Shown: one piece after another, positions 55,997-63,978 of the stretch | Layout of the letters: each line of letters begins with the position of its first letter | How positions within the stretch are numbered: position 1 is the first letter of the stretch | Source: JACCZX01 sp963829995 | GTDB taxonomy: Bacteria; Pseudomonadota; Gammaproteobacteria; Burkholderiales; Burkholderiaceae_F | Reading direction: 5' to 3' | DNA length: 64,000 nt | NCBI GenBank assembly: GCA_963829995.1 | Contig: CAWHKW010000020.1 | Coordinates: forward strand, 23,626 to 87,625 | Made by a program: the position numbers and the translations under genes | The notes under the pieces: generated by a model | What the model was told of the DNA's origin: nothing | The model's input: only the letters and a program-made list of their open reading frames with translations | Database searches by the model: none

Positions 55997-56631
55997 GTGG
56001 GATCCGATAAGGTGGGCCGAACGCGGGATAGATCATTAAGTGTTGTGCTGACCAAATCGCGTGTCATGGTTCGTACCGCGGCGTCGACGCTTTCGGCCTT
56101 GCGTGCGTTAGTCGGCGCGCTAGTCGCGCCCATCTGCGTGTGAATCGCATGCCGCGCAGCAACCGACTTGGGCTGAGGTTGGGCAGTGGTGCGATACGTC
56201 ATCGTGCATACATATCCATCGGTGACCTGCGAGCCCACCAAACCGAACGTGAAGCCGGTGACGAATCCCTTGGCAAAGGCATCGTCGGTGACCGGCACGT
56301 TGTTAATGACGACGGTGAGCAATGCGCCGTCGGCTACCGGTGTCTCTTCAACAGTCGAAAACAATCCGCTTGTCTTCAACTGATCGATTACCTGGGCCTT
56401 GAGGAACTCGGTGCCCTTGGCGTTCAGAGCGCCCTTGGTCTGAAATTCAAAGAGCACCTGGACTGGCTTTGGTGTCGCCGGTTTTTGAAACAGGGCGGCC
56501 GGAACTTCCTTCGTTGCAGAGTCGACGTAGAAACTGGCGCAGCCAGTCGTCAGCAAGGCGACCGCAACTAACGCTAAAGCGATGAGGCATGACGACAGGC
56601 GCGCTTGCAGCCGCGAGTAAGGCATAAACAT
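55993..56631 (-). CDS. outer-membrane lipoprotein, first of operon
   Basis: GGGGGG four bases before the ATG at 56631 fixes the start (212 residues); another ATG follows two codons later. The signal ends ALLTTGC. The mature protein contains VQVLFEFQTKGALNAKGTEF, QVIDQLKTSGLF and LTVVINNVPVTDDAF, like lipoproteins of the YajG or TolB-N type. It also has a glycine-containing GFVTGFTFGLVGSQV. The C-terminal helix ends DLVSTTLNDLSRVRP. It is the first gene of the three-lipoprotein operon and lies 291 bases after mntP on the same strand. The function is unknown. Confidence 0.72.
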   Translation of the reverse strand: MFMPYSRLQARLSSCLIALALVAVALLTTGCASFYVDSATKEVPAALFQKPATPKPVQVLFEFQTKGALNAKGTEFLKAQVIDQLKTSGLFSTVEETPVADGALLTVVINNVPVTDDAFAKGFVTGFTFGLVGSQVTDGYVCTMTYRTTAQPQPKSVAARHAIHTQMGATSAPTNARKAESVDAAVRTMTRDLVSTTLNDLSRVRPTLSDPT

Positions 56632-56922
56632 AGGTCCCCCCAAAGTCTTTGTTATTAGTGGACGAGGGCAGCGTGTCCGGCTCGATGTTCCGGTGTTACG
56701 TCGCAAATTGTCAACGGCCAGCCGACAAGTGCGAGGCGTGCGAGCACAGGACTTCTATGGCTCCGACGTTTTTACGATCGCGCAGCTAAGTGTTGGGATT
56801 TACGATTCAAATCCGGCAATTAGCTGCTTAACTATCGATCGATCTCAAGCGGCACAAACGTCGCCTCTCGTCCGATCGAACGAGCTGCCCTCGTCCGAAA
56901 GATTTCTATGCGGCCATCGGTC

Positions 56923-57495
56923 CTAAGCCGATAGGTGCTCGTACAAAATCGCGGCGCCGATCCCGATCAGCATCAAGCCTCCGACGATCTCCGCACGCTT
57001 TCCCGCGAGGCTCCCAAGGACGCGCCCGAGCATGATGCCGAGCGTCACCATCACCAGCGTTGTGAGGCCGATCACCAGTGCAACGACGGCGATGTTCACG
57101 TCGAGAAACGCGAGGCCGACACCGACTGCCATCGCGTCGACACTGGTGGCAAGGCCGGTGGCGGCGAGGCTCCAGAAGCTATCTTTGCGCTGGGTGGCAT
57201 CGGTAGCGCCACGCTCGCTTTCTGGTTTGAGTCCGACATAGATCATGTGCAGGCCGAGAAGGCCAAGCACAGTGAAGGCGATCCAGTGGTCCCACGCGGT
57301 GATGTACTTTGCTGCCGCTAGACCCAACAGCCATCCAATAACGGGGGTCAGGCCCTCGATGCTGCCGAAAATAACGCCCGCGCGGAGCGCCTCGGGAAAG
57401 CGCGGCTTATGCATCGCGGCGCCTCTGCCCACGGCCGCGGCAAAAGCATCGGTCGACATCGCGATGGCGAGAAGGAAGATCGAAATCGGGTGCAT
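56923..57495 (-). CDS. mntP: manganese efflux pump MntP
   Basis: The 190-residue protein has six membrane helices and the two conserved Asp-bearing motifs of MntP: STDAFAAAVGRGA near the N terminus and ATGLATSVDAMAVGVGLAF in the second half. LGLHMIYVGLKPE and AEIVGGLMLIGIGAAILYEHL also match. MntP exports Mn2+ and protects against manganese excess. In many proteobacteria it is controlled by MntR or by a yybP-ykoY riboswitch. I looked at the 115 bases upstream and could not recognise either. Confidence 0.93.
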   Translation of the reverse strand: MHPISIFLLAIAMSTDAFAAAVGRGAAMHKPRFPEALRAGVIFGSIEGLTPVIGWLLGLAAAKYITAWDHWIAFTVLGLLGLHMIYVGLKPESERGATDATQRKDSFWSLAATGLATSVDAMAVGVGLAFLDVNIAVVALVIGLTTLVMVTLGIMLGRVLGSLAGKRAEIVGGLMLIGIGAAILYEHLSA

Positions 57496-57610
57496 GAACC
57501 GTTGCGGCCGAAGAATGCTTGCAGATTTTCTATGTGTTCGTCGGCGGGCCTGAAACTAGCGGGACGGTAAAGCCACAGAGGCCTACCGTGATTCGTCGCA
57601 AGATGCCGCC

Positions 57611-58141
57611 TCAGTCCTTCGAGTCCGTGCGTAAAAGCAAGGTCACGTGCATGACGCCATCGGCGTGCGTTGTCGTCATTGGCAGGCCACTGTCACGAAA
57701 CACCGCGAGCATTGGTGCATTGTCTTCGAGCACATCCGCTTCGAACTTGGTCATTCCATTTTCGCGCGCGATGTGCGTGAGGTGATCCAGCAGACGTCCT
57801 CCGATTCCGCGGCCCGCATAGTCGTCTGCGACAACGAACGCAACTTCTGCACTCTCGCCGCTAGCGACGTAGCGACCCAGCCCAATGACGGTCTCCTGCG
57901 GTTGCGCTCCGATCGTTGCCAGCAGGACGACAGCGCTTACGTAGTCGATCTCGGTCAGCTGCCGCAGTTCCTGCTCGCTCAACTCCGTTTTTGCATGAAA
58001 AAAGCGGGCGTAGATGGAACGTGGCCCGAGAGCGAGAAACGCAGTGACGAGGCGTTCTTTGTCGTCCGGCCGAACTGCGCGAATGGTGACAGAACTACCG
58101 TCGTTCAAGGTCTCACGGACCAAGTACTGCGCTGTCTTCAA
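57611..58141 (-). CDS. GNAT family N-acetyltransferase
   Basis: The 176-residue product shows the GNAT order of motifs. The start is TIRAVRPDDKERLVTAFLAL. Motif A is VAFVVADDYAGRGIGGRLLDHLTH, with the acetyl-CoA pyrophosphate loop R-G-I-G. A C-terminal segment FEADVLEDNAPMLAVFRDSG follows. It resembles the acetyltransferase domain attached to some acyl-CoA synthetase-like (Pat) proteins, but here stands alone. It starts four bases after the histidine kinase gene, so the two are cotranscribed. Confidence 0.87.
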   Translation of the reverse strand: MKTAQYLVRETLNDGSSVTIRAVRPDDKERLVTAFLALGPRSIYARFFHAKTELSEQELRQLTEIDYVSAVVLLATIGAQPQETVIGLGRYVASGESAEVAFVVADDYAGRGIGGRLLDHLTHIARENGMTKFEADVLEDNAPMLAVFRDSGLPMTTTHADGVMHVTLLLRTDSKD

Positions 58142-58145
58142 GCTG

Positions 58146-59297
58146 TCAGTGCGTTACTTGATGCTCGGGTTCGGCACGGCGTCGCGGCAAGCGCACGGTG
58201 AAGACGGTTTCGACTTCATCCGAGGCAACCTCGATGTCGCCGCCGTGCGCGATGGCAATTTCCCGAGAAATAAATAGCCCCAACCCAAGGCTGCCGTCAC
58301 TGTCCTGTGTTGGATCAGAAGGAGGAGGGCCTCTCATAAGCGGATCGAAAATTTGGGACTGCAACGTCGTCTCAATTACGGGTCCGCGGTTACTGACGGC
58401 AAGAACGATGTCTTCAGCATTGCCTACCAGCGAAACGCGGACCGGCGCATCAACTACTCCGTACTTGAGGGCATTGCCCACAAGGTTATCGAGCAGCTGC
58501 TGCAGACGGTTACCATCCCAACGGCCGCGCATATCACCATTCGAGGTGAACTGAATTTGGCGCGCTGGATTGGCCGTACGCAGTTGCTGCAACTCGCGTT
58601 CGAAGACCTCACGTAGATCGAGTCCTGTCGCAGTGATACTGATACCTAAACCTAGTTTGGTGCGGTTGAAGTCAACCAAGTCATTCAGCAGCGCCTGCAT
58701 CCGACTACCGCTGTTGGTGATGCGCCGTGCGGCATCTGACACAAGTTCGCCTGCATTGAGCTTGGCCAGGTAGCCCGCCGACAGCAGAATCGCACTAAGA
58801 GGGCTGCGCATGTCATGCCCCAGCATCCCCAAGAAAAAATTGCGCGCTTGTTCCACCTGGGTGCTGAATGACGCGACGGATTCGGCTATCGCCTGATCGA
58901 TCGCTTCGTTAAAGCGAATCATGTCCTGCAAATCCGTGCGAGCAGGCTCGCATGCGTTCACCCACCGACTGAGGACGCTGGCACGCAGCGCGCGGTATTC
59001 CGCCGTCATCTGCTCGATGTCAAAGCCGCTACGTGCACGCAGAATGGCGTGCGTCTGCGCTGCTGTCTCCGGAGCATTGATTCGTCCAACGGCGCGCCCT
59101 TTGGACTTTTCGGCTTGCTCCACCGCCGTCTGGGGCTGTGTGATGTCCTTTGCTACGGCTTCCAAAATCTGCTGCGCGTGATCGCGCAGTTCGAGGGGCT
59201 TCATGCTGGCTGCGCCGGGCAACTGGGCGGCGGCAAAAACCTCCCAATCGGCAAGAATGCCTTCGATGTCAAAACGAATGAACTCTGTAAGCCTCAT
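58146..59297 (-). CDS. sensor histidine kinase with RsbRD-like N terminus
   Basis: The 383-residue protein has no membrane helix. An N-terminal helical domain (residues 1-160) resembles the RsbRD-type sensor of the stressosome family. The HisKA box FFLGMLGHDMRSPLSAIL has the phospho-acceptor His. The ATPase domain has NLVGNALKYG (N box) and GLGLGLFISREIAIAHGG (G boxes). It is therefore a soluble kinase sensing an internal cue. No response regulator gene lies beside it; the acetyltransferase gene follows directly, so an unusual coupling is possible. Confidence 0.9.
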   Translation of the reverse strand: MRLTEFIRFDIEGILADWEVFAAAQLPGAASMKPLELRDHAQQILEAVAKDITQPQTAVEQAEKSKGRAVGRINAPETAAQTHAILRARSGFDIEQMTAEYRALRASVLSRWVNACEPARTDLQDMIRFNEAIDQAIAESVASFSTQVEQARNFFLGMLGHDMRSPLSAILLSAGYLAKLNAGELVSDAARRITNSGSRMQALLNDLVDFNRTKLGLGISITATGLDLREVFERELQQLRTANPARQIQFTSNGDMRGRWDGNRLQQLLDNLVGNALKYGVVDAPVRVSLVGNAEDIVLAVSNRGPVIETTLQSQIFDPLMRGPPPSDPTQDSDGSLGLGLFISREIAIAHGGDIEVASDEVETVFTVRLPRRRAEPEHQVTH

Positions 59298-59625
59298 GCT
59301 GTTCGCCCGTCCCCGTATTCCTTAAGAACAGGGTACACCGCACGAAACGTGCAGACGTGAGCGCTCTTTCGCGAGTGTTCGAAAAATTGGATGTCAGCAC
59401 GGAGGTGCTTGCCCTCCCTAGCGGCACTGCTCCCTTGTCGGCTTGAACTAACTCAGCTAGAGTGACCATGGGTGCTGCATAACAGTTGCTGCAGCAGGTT
59501 CACGCGAAGGCCGGGCCGCCTCGCGGTGTATGCCGCGTGGACCGATGCCCCTTTCTCCCTCAAGTTGTTTACCACCGTCCCCGGTCGCTGCTAGCGATAA
59601 CTTCGCGCGAGCACTTCTCTTACTC
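59298..59625. other. gene-free divergent region
   Basis: The stretch between the leftward histidine kinase gene and the rightward zinc-ribbon gene has no convincing gene. It probably contains both promoters. The only structure that stands out is the inverted repeat at its right end, listed separately. Confidence 0.4.
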
Positions 59626-59643
59626 GATCGACGTTCGTCGATC
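59626..59643. promoter_or_regulatory. perfect inverted repeat upstream of zinc-ribbon gene
   Basis: GATCGACG-TT-CGTCGATC has two perfect eight-base arms and a two-base spacer. It ends 20 bases before the ATG of the zinc-ribbon protein. The spacing suits either a repressor operator or an mRNA 5' hairpin close to the ribosome-binding site (GAGGATAACGTC). I cannot name the protein that would bind. Confidence 0.45.
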
Positions 59644-59663
59644 CCTTCGATGAGGATAACGTC

Positions 59664-60137
59664 ATGGCAAGAAGTCATTGTCCACTCTGCAAGGCGGTAG
59701 TTGAACTCGACGTACTGAACGAAATCAACGGCGAAGAAGGCAGGCTTGCGGTCCGCGTGTATCGGATGCCGGTCCTCAAGTGCAGCAACGGGCATCGGCT
59801 TTTCTCGCACGCTGACTTTCCGCTCTTGCTGCTCGACTGGCTGGCCCAGAGTGAAACGAAACTGCCGGTTAGTGCAGCGAAAGGAATGCTGATTAAGAAA
59901 TACCACTGCGCCGCGTGCGGGGAGCCATTGAGCGAACCGGACGATGAACGGCACTCATTCCGTCTTGCGGTCAATCTGCCTGAAACAGTGCCGTTTGAGA
60001 TGGACCTGACGATGCCGGTGCACCGCTGTCCGAAGTGCCGCAAGGAGCAGGTGCATTCGCTAAAGGAGGTGCGCAGCGACGCCCCCGCCGCTCTAGCACA
60101 CGCATTCAAGTCCGCTCAGATGACTGCCGGCGTGTGA
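59664..60137 (+). CDS. double zinc-ribbon protein, unknown function
   Basis: The 157-residue product has four Cys pairs or triples typical of zinc ribbons: HCPLCKAVV at the N terminus, LKCSNGHRLF, YHCAACGEPL and HRCPKCRKEQV. The first two and last two pairs probably make two zinc knuckles, each followed by a beta-rich segment (RLAVRVYRMPV and HSFRLAVNLPE). This looks like a duplicated module. No enzyme signature is present. GAGG lies about ten bases before the ATG. A perfect inverted repeat lies just upstream, so the gene may be regulated by a dimeric protein. Confidence 0.7.
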   Translation: MARSHCPLCKAVVELDVLNEINGEEGRLAVRVYRMPVLKCSNGHRLFSHADFPLLLLDWLAQSETKLPVSAAKGMLIKKYHCAACGEPLSEPDDERHSFRLAVNLPETVPFEMDLTMPVHRCPKCRKEQVHSLKEVRSDAPAALAHAFKSAQMTAGV

Positions 60138-60179
60138 ACGACTAGCTCGAACGTCTCAGCGTCGTTAAACGATCGGCGA

Positions 60180-61247
60180 TTAACTCGTGAGCGCCTGCGC
60201 TACACGGCGCACGAAGCCCGCCGAGTGCGCACCGTCGAGCCAGCGCGCAACGACCACGGCTTCGTTATCCGGATCGACCCACACCATGTGGCCGCCCGCG
60301 CCGAACATGAACCAGCTCGAGCGCGAAGCATCGGCGAACAGGCGCCCGTCGCGATTGAGCCATGTGAGCCAGCCGTAGAAGCGTGCCACCGCGCAGGGCT
60401 CGTGCATGCGCTGCACCCACTCGTGCGGAATGATCTGCCGACCCTGGTGTACGCCGCCGTCCAGCAGCAGTTGGCCAATACGCGCCTGGTCGCGTGCGCT
60501 GATCTTCACGCCGCCGCCCCAGTGCGTGCCACCGGGCACTGACTGCATGCGTTGGCCGTCGATCTCGATCCAGGCATCGTCGTAACCCTCCCATATAAAA
60601 TCACGGCCACCGCCGATCGGACGCAACACACTTTCGAGAAACACCTCGGGCAGTGGTCGCTTGAACAGGTGAAGCAGCGCCAGCGAGAACTGATTGATGC
60701 GCACGTCGTTGTATTCCCAGTAGCTGCCCGGCTCGCGCAGCGGACGGAGCTCACCTTTCTTACCACCGGGTGGCTTGGGGTCATGGGACACGTGCCGGTA
60801 GTGCTCAACCTGGTCGGGCATCCCCAAACATTCGCCCTGCCATTCGCTGGTCTGTGTAAGCAGGTGCTCCCAGGTGATCACGCGGTTGTGCGCTGAATCG
60901 AAGCCGATATCCGGCAGCCGATCGCTCACTCGCCCGTCCGGTTCGAGCAGCCCGCGCGAATTGGCGATGCCCGCGAGCAGCGCGAGGTAAGTCTTCGCGA
61001 CGCTGAAAGTCTGGTCGCCACGGTCGGGTTCGCCCCAGGCGGCGACTTCCTCGCCGCGTACACGAATAACGCCGGAGACGCCGCCACGCGGATGTACCGG
61101 TCCGCGCAGGCGGTTGAATGGCGGCGGGTCATCGTGGTGGACACCCCAATGCGCAAGGTCCGCTGTCGGATCGCGCGGCCACGGAATCTCGTGCGACTGC
61201 GCAAAGGTCACTGCTTCGTTGAACTGCTCCATGAGGTGTGAGTTCAT
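60180..61247 (-). CDS. beta-lactamase-type serine hydrolase
   Basis: The 355-residue protein has the penicillin-binding/beta-lactamase fold. FSVAKTYLALLAGIA carries the SxxK nucleophile and Lys. YWEYNDVRINQFSLAL carries the Tyr-x-Asn motif. FGAGGHMVWVDPDNEAVVV stands where the KTG-like strand is expected. It is a family S12/class C-like esterase rather than a true beta-lactamase, with no signal peptide seen. The second Met (MEQFNEAV) is the start preserved in the remnant at about 46.1 kb, so it may be the true one. The substrate is unknown. Confidence 0.88.
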   Translation of the reverse strand: MNSHLMEQFNEAVTFAQSHEIPWPRDPTADLAHWGVHHDDPPPFNRLRGPVHPRGGVSGVIRVRGEEVAAWGEPDRGDQTFSVAKTYLALLAGIANSRGLLEPDGRVSDRLPDIGFDSAHNRVITWEHLLTQTSEWQGECLGMPDQVEHYRHVSHDPKPPGGKKGELRPLREPGSYWEYNDVRINQFSLALLHLFKRPLPEVFLESVLRPIGGGRDFIWEGYDDAWIEIDGQRMQSVPGGTHWGGGVKISARDQARIGQLLLDGGVHQGRQIIPHEWVQRMHEPCAVARFYGWLTWLNRDGRLFADASRSSWFMFGAGGHMVWVDPDNEAVVVARWLDGAHSAGFVRRVAQALTS

Positions 61248-61271
61248 TCCGCTCGTTAGCCAATGCCGCGT

Positions 61272-61790
61272 TCAGCGGCAGTTGACCGGCAGCCAACTCT
61301 TGGGCAGATCCGTTTTGTTGGCCGCCATCACGGTCATCTTCTCGGGCGCTGCCGCAAAGCCACACACCCAGGCCACAGGCACGATGGGAGCATCTTCGAT
61401 CACCGCCGGGCGCAGGCTCAAGGTCTTGCCACGCAGCGCGCCATTGGCTTGGTTGCCAAACACCACATGGATTGCGCCAGCTTCTACCGTGAGCGACTTG
61501 ACGTAGTTGCTGACTACCTTGTCGGCCACGGGCAAGCCTGCCGCAGCGTTGTCATCGGGAAAGATTTTGGTGGTGGACCAGGCGACGCCGATCGGCCCCT
61601 TCGCAATGTCAGTCAGCCGCATTGCCTCAATGACTTGCTCGCGAATGTATTTGTCATGAAAGGTTGGAACGGCCATCAAGGCCAAGATGGCGATGATTGC
61701 CATAACGACCACCAGCTCGATCAGGGTGAAGCCATGCCGTATCGGCGTCGAGTTTCTTCGGGGATTGCATTGAGGAAGATTAGAGCGCAT
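61272..61790 (-). CDS. type IV pilin-like protein
   Basis: A prepilin peptidase site (GFTLIELVVVMAIIAILALMA) is preceded by a 19-residue basic leader, and Glu5 of the mature form is present. The 172-residue product fits the PilA/GspH class. The C-terminal half has VVSNYVKSLTVEAGAIHVVFGNQ and a cysteine pair (WVCGFAAA and WLPVNCR) that forms the D-region loop of pilins. The start at 61790 is not backed by a strong ribosome-binding site; an ATG 13 codons upstream is also open. No other pilus gene lies in the window, so it may be an accessory or orphan pilin. Confidence 0.85.
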   Translation of the reverse strand: MRSNLPQCNPRRNSTPIRHGFTLIELVVVMAIIAILALMAVPTFHDKYIREQVIEAMRLTDIAKGPIGVAWSTTKIFPDDNAAAGLPVADKVVSNYVKSLTVEAGAIHVVFGNQANGALRGKTLSLRPAVIEDAPIVPVAWVCGFAAAPEKMTVMAANKTDLPKSWLPVNCR

Positions 61791-61831
61791 CGCGGCACGA
61801 TCGGTCTTGGCTGTCAGCTGTCGCCGCACGC

Positions 61832-62722
61832 TCAGGTTCTCACCGGCAAATCGATGCCGGGAAATATCTTGATGACGGCCGAGTCGTCCTCTCGTCCATG
61901 CCCTGCCGCCGAGGCCTGCATGAACATCTGGTGCGCAGTGGCCGAGAGCGGCAGCGGAAATTTGGTGGCGCGCGCCATATCGAGTACCAGACCCAGATCC
62001 TTGATGAAGATGTCGACGGCAGACAGCGGCGTGTAGTCACCCGCCAGAACGTGCGCCATCCGGTTCTCGAACATCCAGCTGTTTCCTGCGCTGTGCGTAA
62101 TGACTTCGTAGAGCGCCTTCGGGTCGACTCCCTCGCGCAAACCGAGCGCCATCGCCTCGGCCGCTGCTGCGATGTGCACCCCGGCCAACAGCTGGTTGAT
62201 GATCTTGACTTTGCTTCCGTTGCCGGCGCGGTCGCCGAGTCGGTACACGTTTGCGGCCGCCGCGTCGAGCACACGCCCGGCCTTCGCATAGGCGTCAGGC
62301 CGGCCGGCCGTCATCATGGTCATCGTGCCCGCCGCAGCCTTCGCCGCGCCACCGGAGATCGGCGCGTCCAGGTACAGAAGTCCGAGGTCCGCTAGCCGCT
62401 GCTCGAGCGCTATCGACCAGTTCGGGTCGACCGTGGAGCACATCACAAAGAGGCTGCCCTTGCGCATCGCCTTGGCCGCGCCACTGTCGCCGAAGAGAAC
62501 GTCTTCGGTCTGCGCAGCATTGACCACTACGCTTACGACGATGTCTGCAGAGGCGGCCGCCTCGACCGGTGTCGCGCAGGCAGTGCCGCCTTCCTCCGCG
62601 AACTTCCGGGCGCGTTCGGCGACAACATCGCAGGCGCGAACCTGGAAGCCGGCGCGACGTAGCGACTGGGCCATGCCAAGGCCCATGGCGCCCAAGCCAA
62701 TTACAGCCACGGTTTCACTCAT
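61832..62722 (-). CDS. 3-hydroxyisobutyrate dehydrogenase-family oxidoreductase
   Basis: The 296-residue protein belongs to the beta-hydroxyacid dehydrogenases. The N-terminal Rossmann fold is VAVIGLGAMGLGMAQSLRRAGF. The substrate motif is DAPISGGAAKAAAGTMTMM. The catalytic Lys region is KIINQLLAGVHIAAAAEAMAL, and DLGLVLDMARATKFPLPL matches the C-terminal domain. It resembles L-threonate dehydrogenase (LtnD), tartronate semialdehyde reductase and HIBADH; the exact substrate cannot be fixed. The pilin gene follows on the same strand. Confidence 0.9.
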   Translation of the reverse strand: MSETVAVIGLGAMGLGMAQSLRRAGFQVRACDVVAERARKFAEEGGTACATPVEAAASADIVVSVVVNAAQTEDVLFGDSGAAKAMRKGSLFVMCSTVDPNWSIALEQRLADLGLLYLDAPISGGAAKAAAGTMTMMTAGRPDAYAKAGRVLDAAAANVYRLGDRAGNGSKVKIINQLLAGVHIAAAAEAMALGLREGVDPKALYEVITHSAGNSWMFENRMAHVLAGDYTPLSAVDIFIKDLGLVLDMARATKFPLPLSATAHQMFMQASAAGHGREDDSAVIKIFPGIDLPVRT

Positions 62723-62806
62723 TAGCAGCTCACTTGAATTGAAGCGCGATTACGACGAGGTTCCCGGAAACGAACGCTAGCGCAAGACGTCTGCAATTGA
62801 CCGTCT

Positions 62807-63370
62807 TCAGCCAGAAGCCATTCCTAAGCCGCGATTCCAAACTTCTCGCACAAGACCGTACAAGACAACGTCTTCGTAGGTGTCCCACTTTTTTACGTGC
62901 TGAACTTGTAGACCTTCACGCGTCATGCCGAGCTTCTGCATCACGCGACCGGACGCAGGATTGCGGGTTAAGTGGCTTGCGTAAATCTTGTTTAGACCTA
63001 ATGCATCAAAGCCGTACGTGACGATTGCTTTAGCTGCCTCCGTGCAATATCCCTCGTTACGGTTCGCGTTCGCAATCCAGTAACCGAGCTCGGCACAGTC
63101 GAAGCGACGTTGAATCACCAGTCCGATCGCACCGATAAGTTCACCTTGCGTCAAAGTTGTAATAGCAAAATTCGCCAGCGAGCCAGCATCGAATCCGGGC
63201 GCATGCGTGGCGATCCATTCTTCCGCCATGCCGTCGAGGTATGGATGCGGTATGTTGAGAGTTGTATCCGCAACGCTTCGATCGCCGGCCAGTCGTTTGA
63301 CGTCAGCGGCGTCAGAGGATGCGAATGGCCGAAGTACGAGCCGGCGGGTGTTCAACGTGGGTTGGATCAC
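62807..63370 (-). CDS. RimJ/RimL-type GNAT acetyltransferase
   Basis: The 187-residue product shows the RimJ-like GNAT pattern. The N terminus is LNTRRLVLRPFASSDAADVKRLA. The beta-bulge reads ELGYWIANANRNEGYCTEAA, and LNKIYASHLTRNPASGRVMQKLGMTREG is the motif B region. Such enzymes modify N-terminal amines of ribosomal proteins or small amines. GTG is the start, overlapping the stop of a tiny upstream frame by four bases. It is likely to be cotranscribed with that frame and the DM13 protein gene. Confidence 0.88.
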   Translation of the reverse strand: MIQPTLNTRRLVLRPFASSDAADVKRLAGDRSVADTTLNIPHPYLDGMAEEWIATHAPGFDAGSLANFAITTLTQGELIGAIGLVIQRRFDCAELGYWIANANRNEGYCTEAAKAIVTYGFDALGLNKIYASHLTRNPASGRVMQKLGMTREGLQVQHVKKWDTYEDVVLYGLVREVWNRGLGMASG

Positions 63371-63495
63371 GGGATTGCAAATGATGAACTACGCCAGAGT
63401 GTCTGCGCAATTCGCCACAGAACACTGCCAGGATCGTCATCTGATGACCAAGGGATCTCAAAGCCCATCGCGACGTAGAACTCCCGGATGGTCAT
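63367..63495 (-). CDS. candidate 42-residue small protein
   Basis: A short frame begins with ATG 15 bases after the stop of the DM13 gene. It encodes MTIREFYVAMGFEIPWSSDD to FAIP, ending TGA in the overlap GTGA with the acetyltransferase start. The four-base overlap is the pattern of translationally coupled genes, and the product is Trp-, Ser- and Asp-rich with no membrane segment. It could be a real small protein or a leader for the acetyltransferase. I do not recognise it. Confidence 0.35.
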   Translation of the reverse strand: MTIREFYVAMGFEIPWSSDDDPGSVLWRIAQTLWRSSSFAIP

Positions 63496-63510
63496 GTCCG
63501 CTGTTGGCTG

Positions 63511-63978
63511 TTATCGATACCGGGCCGACGTAATGAACTGGTTAAATGCTTCGCACCAAATGATTACAGTCGTATAGCGTGCTGGATCGATCATGGCGGC
63601 GACGGGCACAACGAAGTTTTCGAAAGTCTTGACGTCACCCACTTGGACCATCGTGGGCTTTAATCGCTGAAAATCGGTTTCCGTCTCCACAAACTCTGGC
63701 GAGAGGTATAGCTTGTAGTTCGGACCAGGCGCGAGCCTACCGGCGAAGGTAATGGCCGTCGCGCCGACAAACACGCTTCCTTCGCCCCAGTGCAAGGCGT
63801 CGCTATCCTTCAGGTCGCGGCGAAATTCACCGCGATACGTGGCACCGCTTGCCAACCTCGCGAGTTCAGTACTTGACGGTGGCTCAGGTGCCGTTAGGAT
63901 CGGCAAGAAATAAACGCCCAACGCAAACCCCGCAGCCACTGCGAATAAGTGGGACGCCACCAGAAGCAGCTTCTTCAT
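63511..63978 (-). CDS. DM13-domain secreted protein
   Basis: The 155-residue product has a signal anchor (LLLVASHLFAVAAGFALGVYFL) and a DM13 domain. SGATYRGEFRRDLKDSDALHWGEGSV forms the first strands, LAPGPNYKLYLSPEFVE the core and YTTVIIWCEAFNQFITSARYR the end. DM13 domains are thought to take part in redox reactions through a conserved Cys, which is the Cys in VIIWCEAF. The protein is probably anchored in the inner membrane facing the periplasm. It is followed by the candidate small frame and the GNAT gene. The 22 bases beyond its start, at the window edge, hold no gene. Confidence 0.85.
   Translation of the reverse strand: MKKLLLVASHLFAVAAGFALGVYFLPILTAPEPPSSTELARLASGATYRGEFRRDLKDSDALHWGEGSVFVGATAITFAGRLAPGPNYKLYLSPEFVETETDFQRLKPTMVQVGDVKTFENFVVPVAAMIDPARYTTVIIWCEAFNQFITSARYR

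Noticed and set aside
57496..57610. Manganese riboswitch (yybP-ykoY) ahead of mntP
   Set aside because: I could not recognise the conserved helices and loops in these bases. A covariance-model search would decide.
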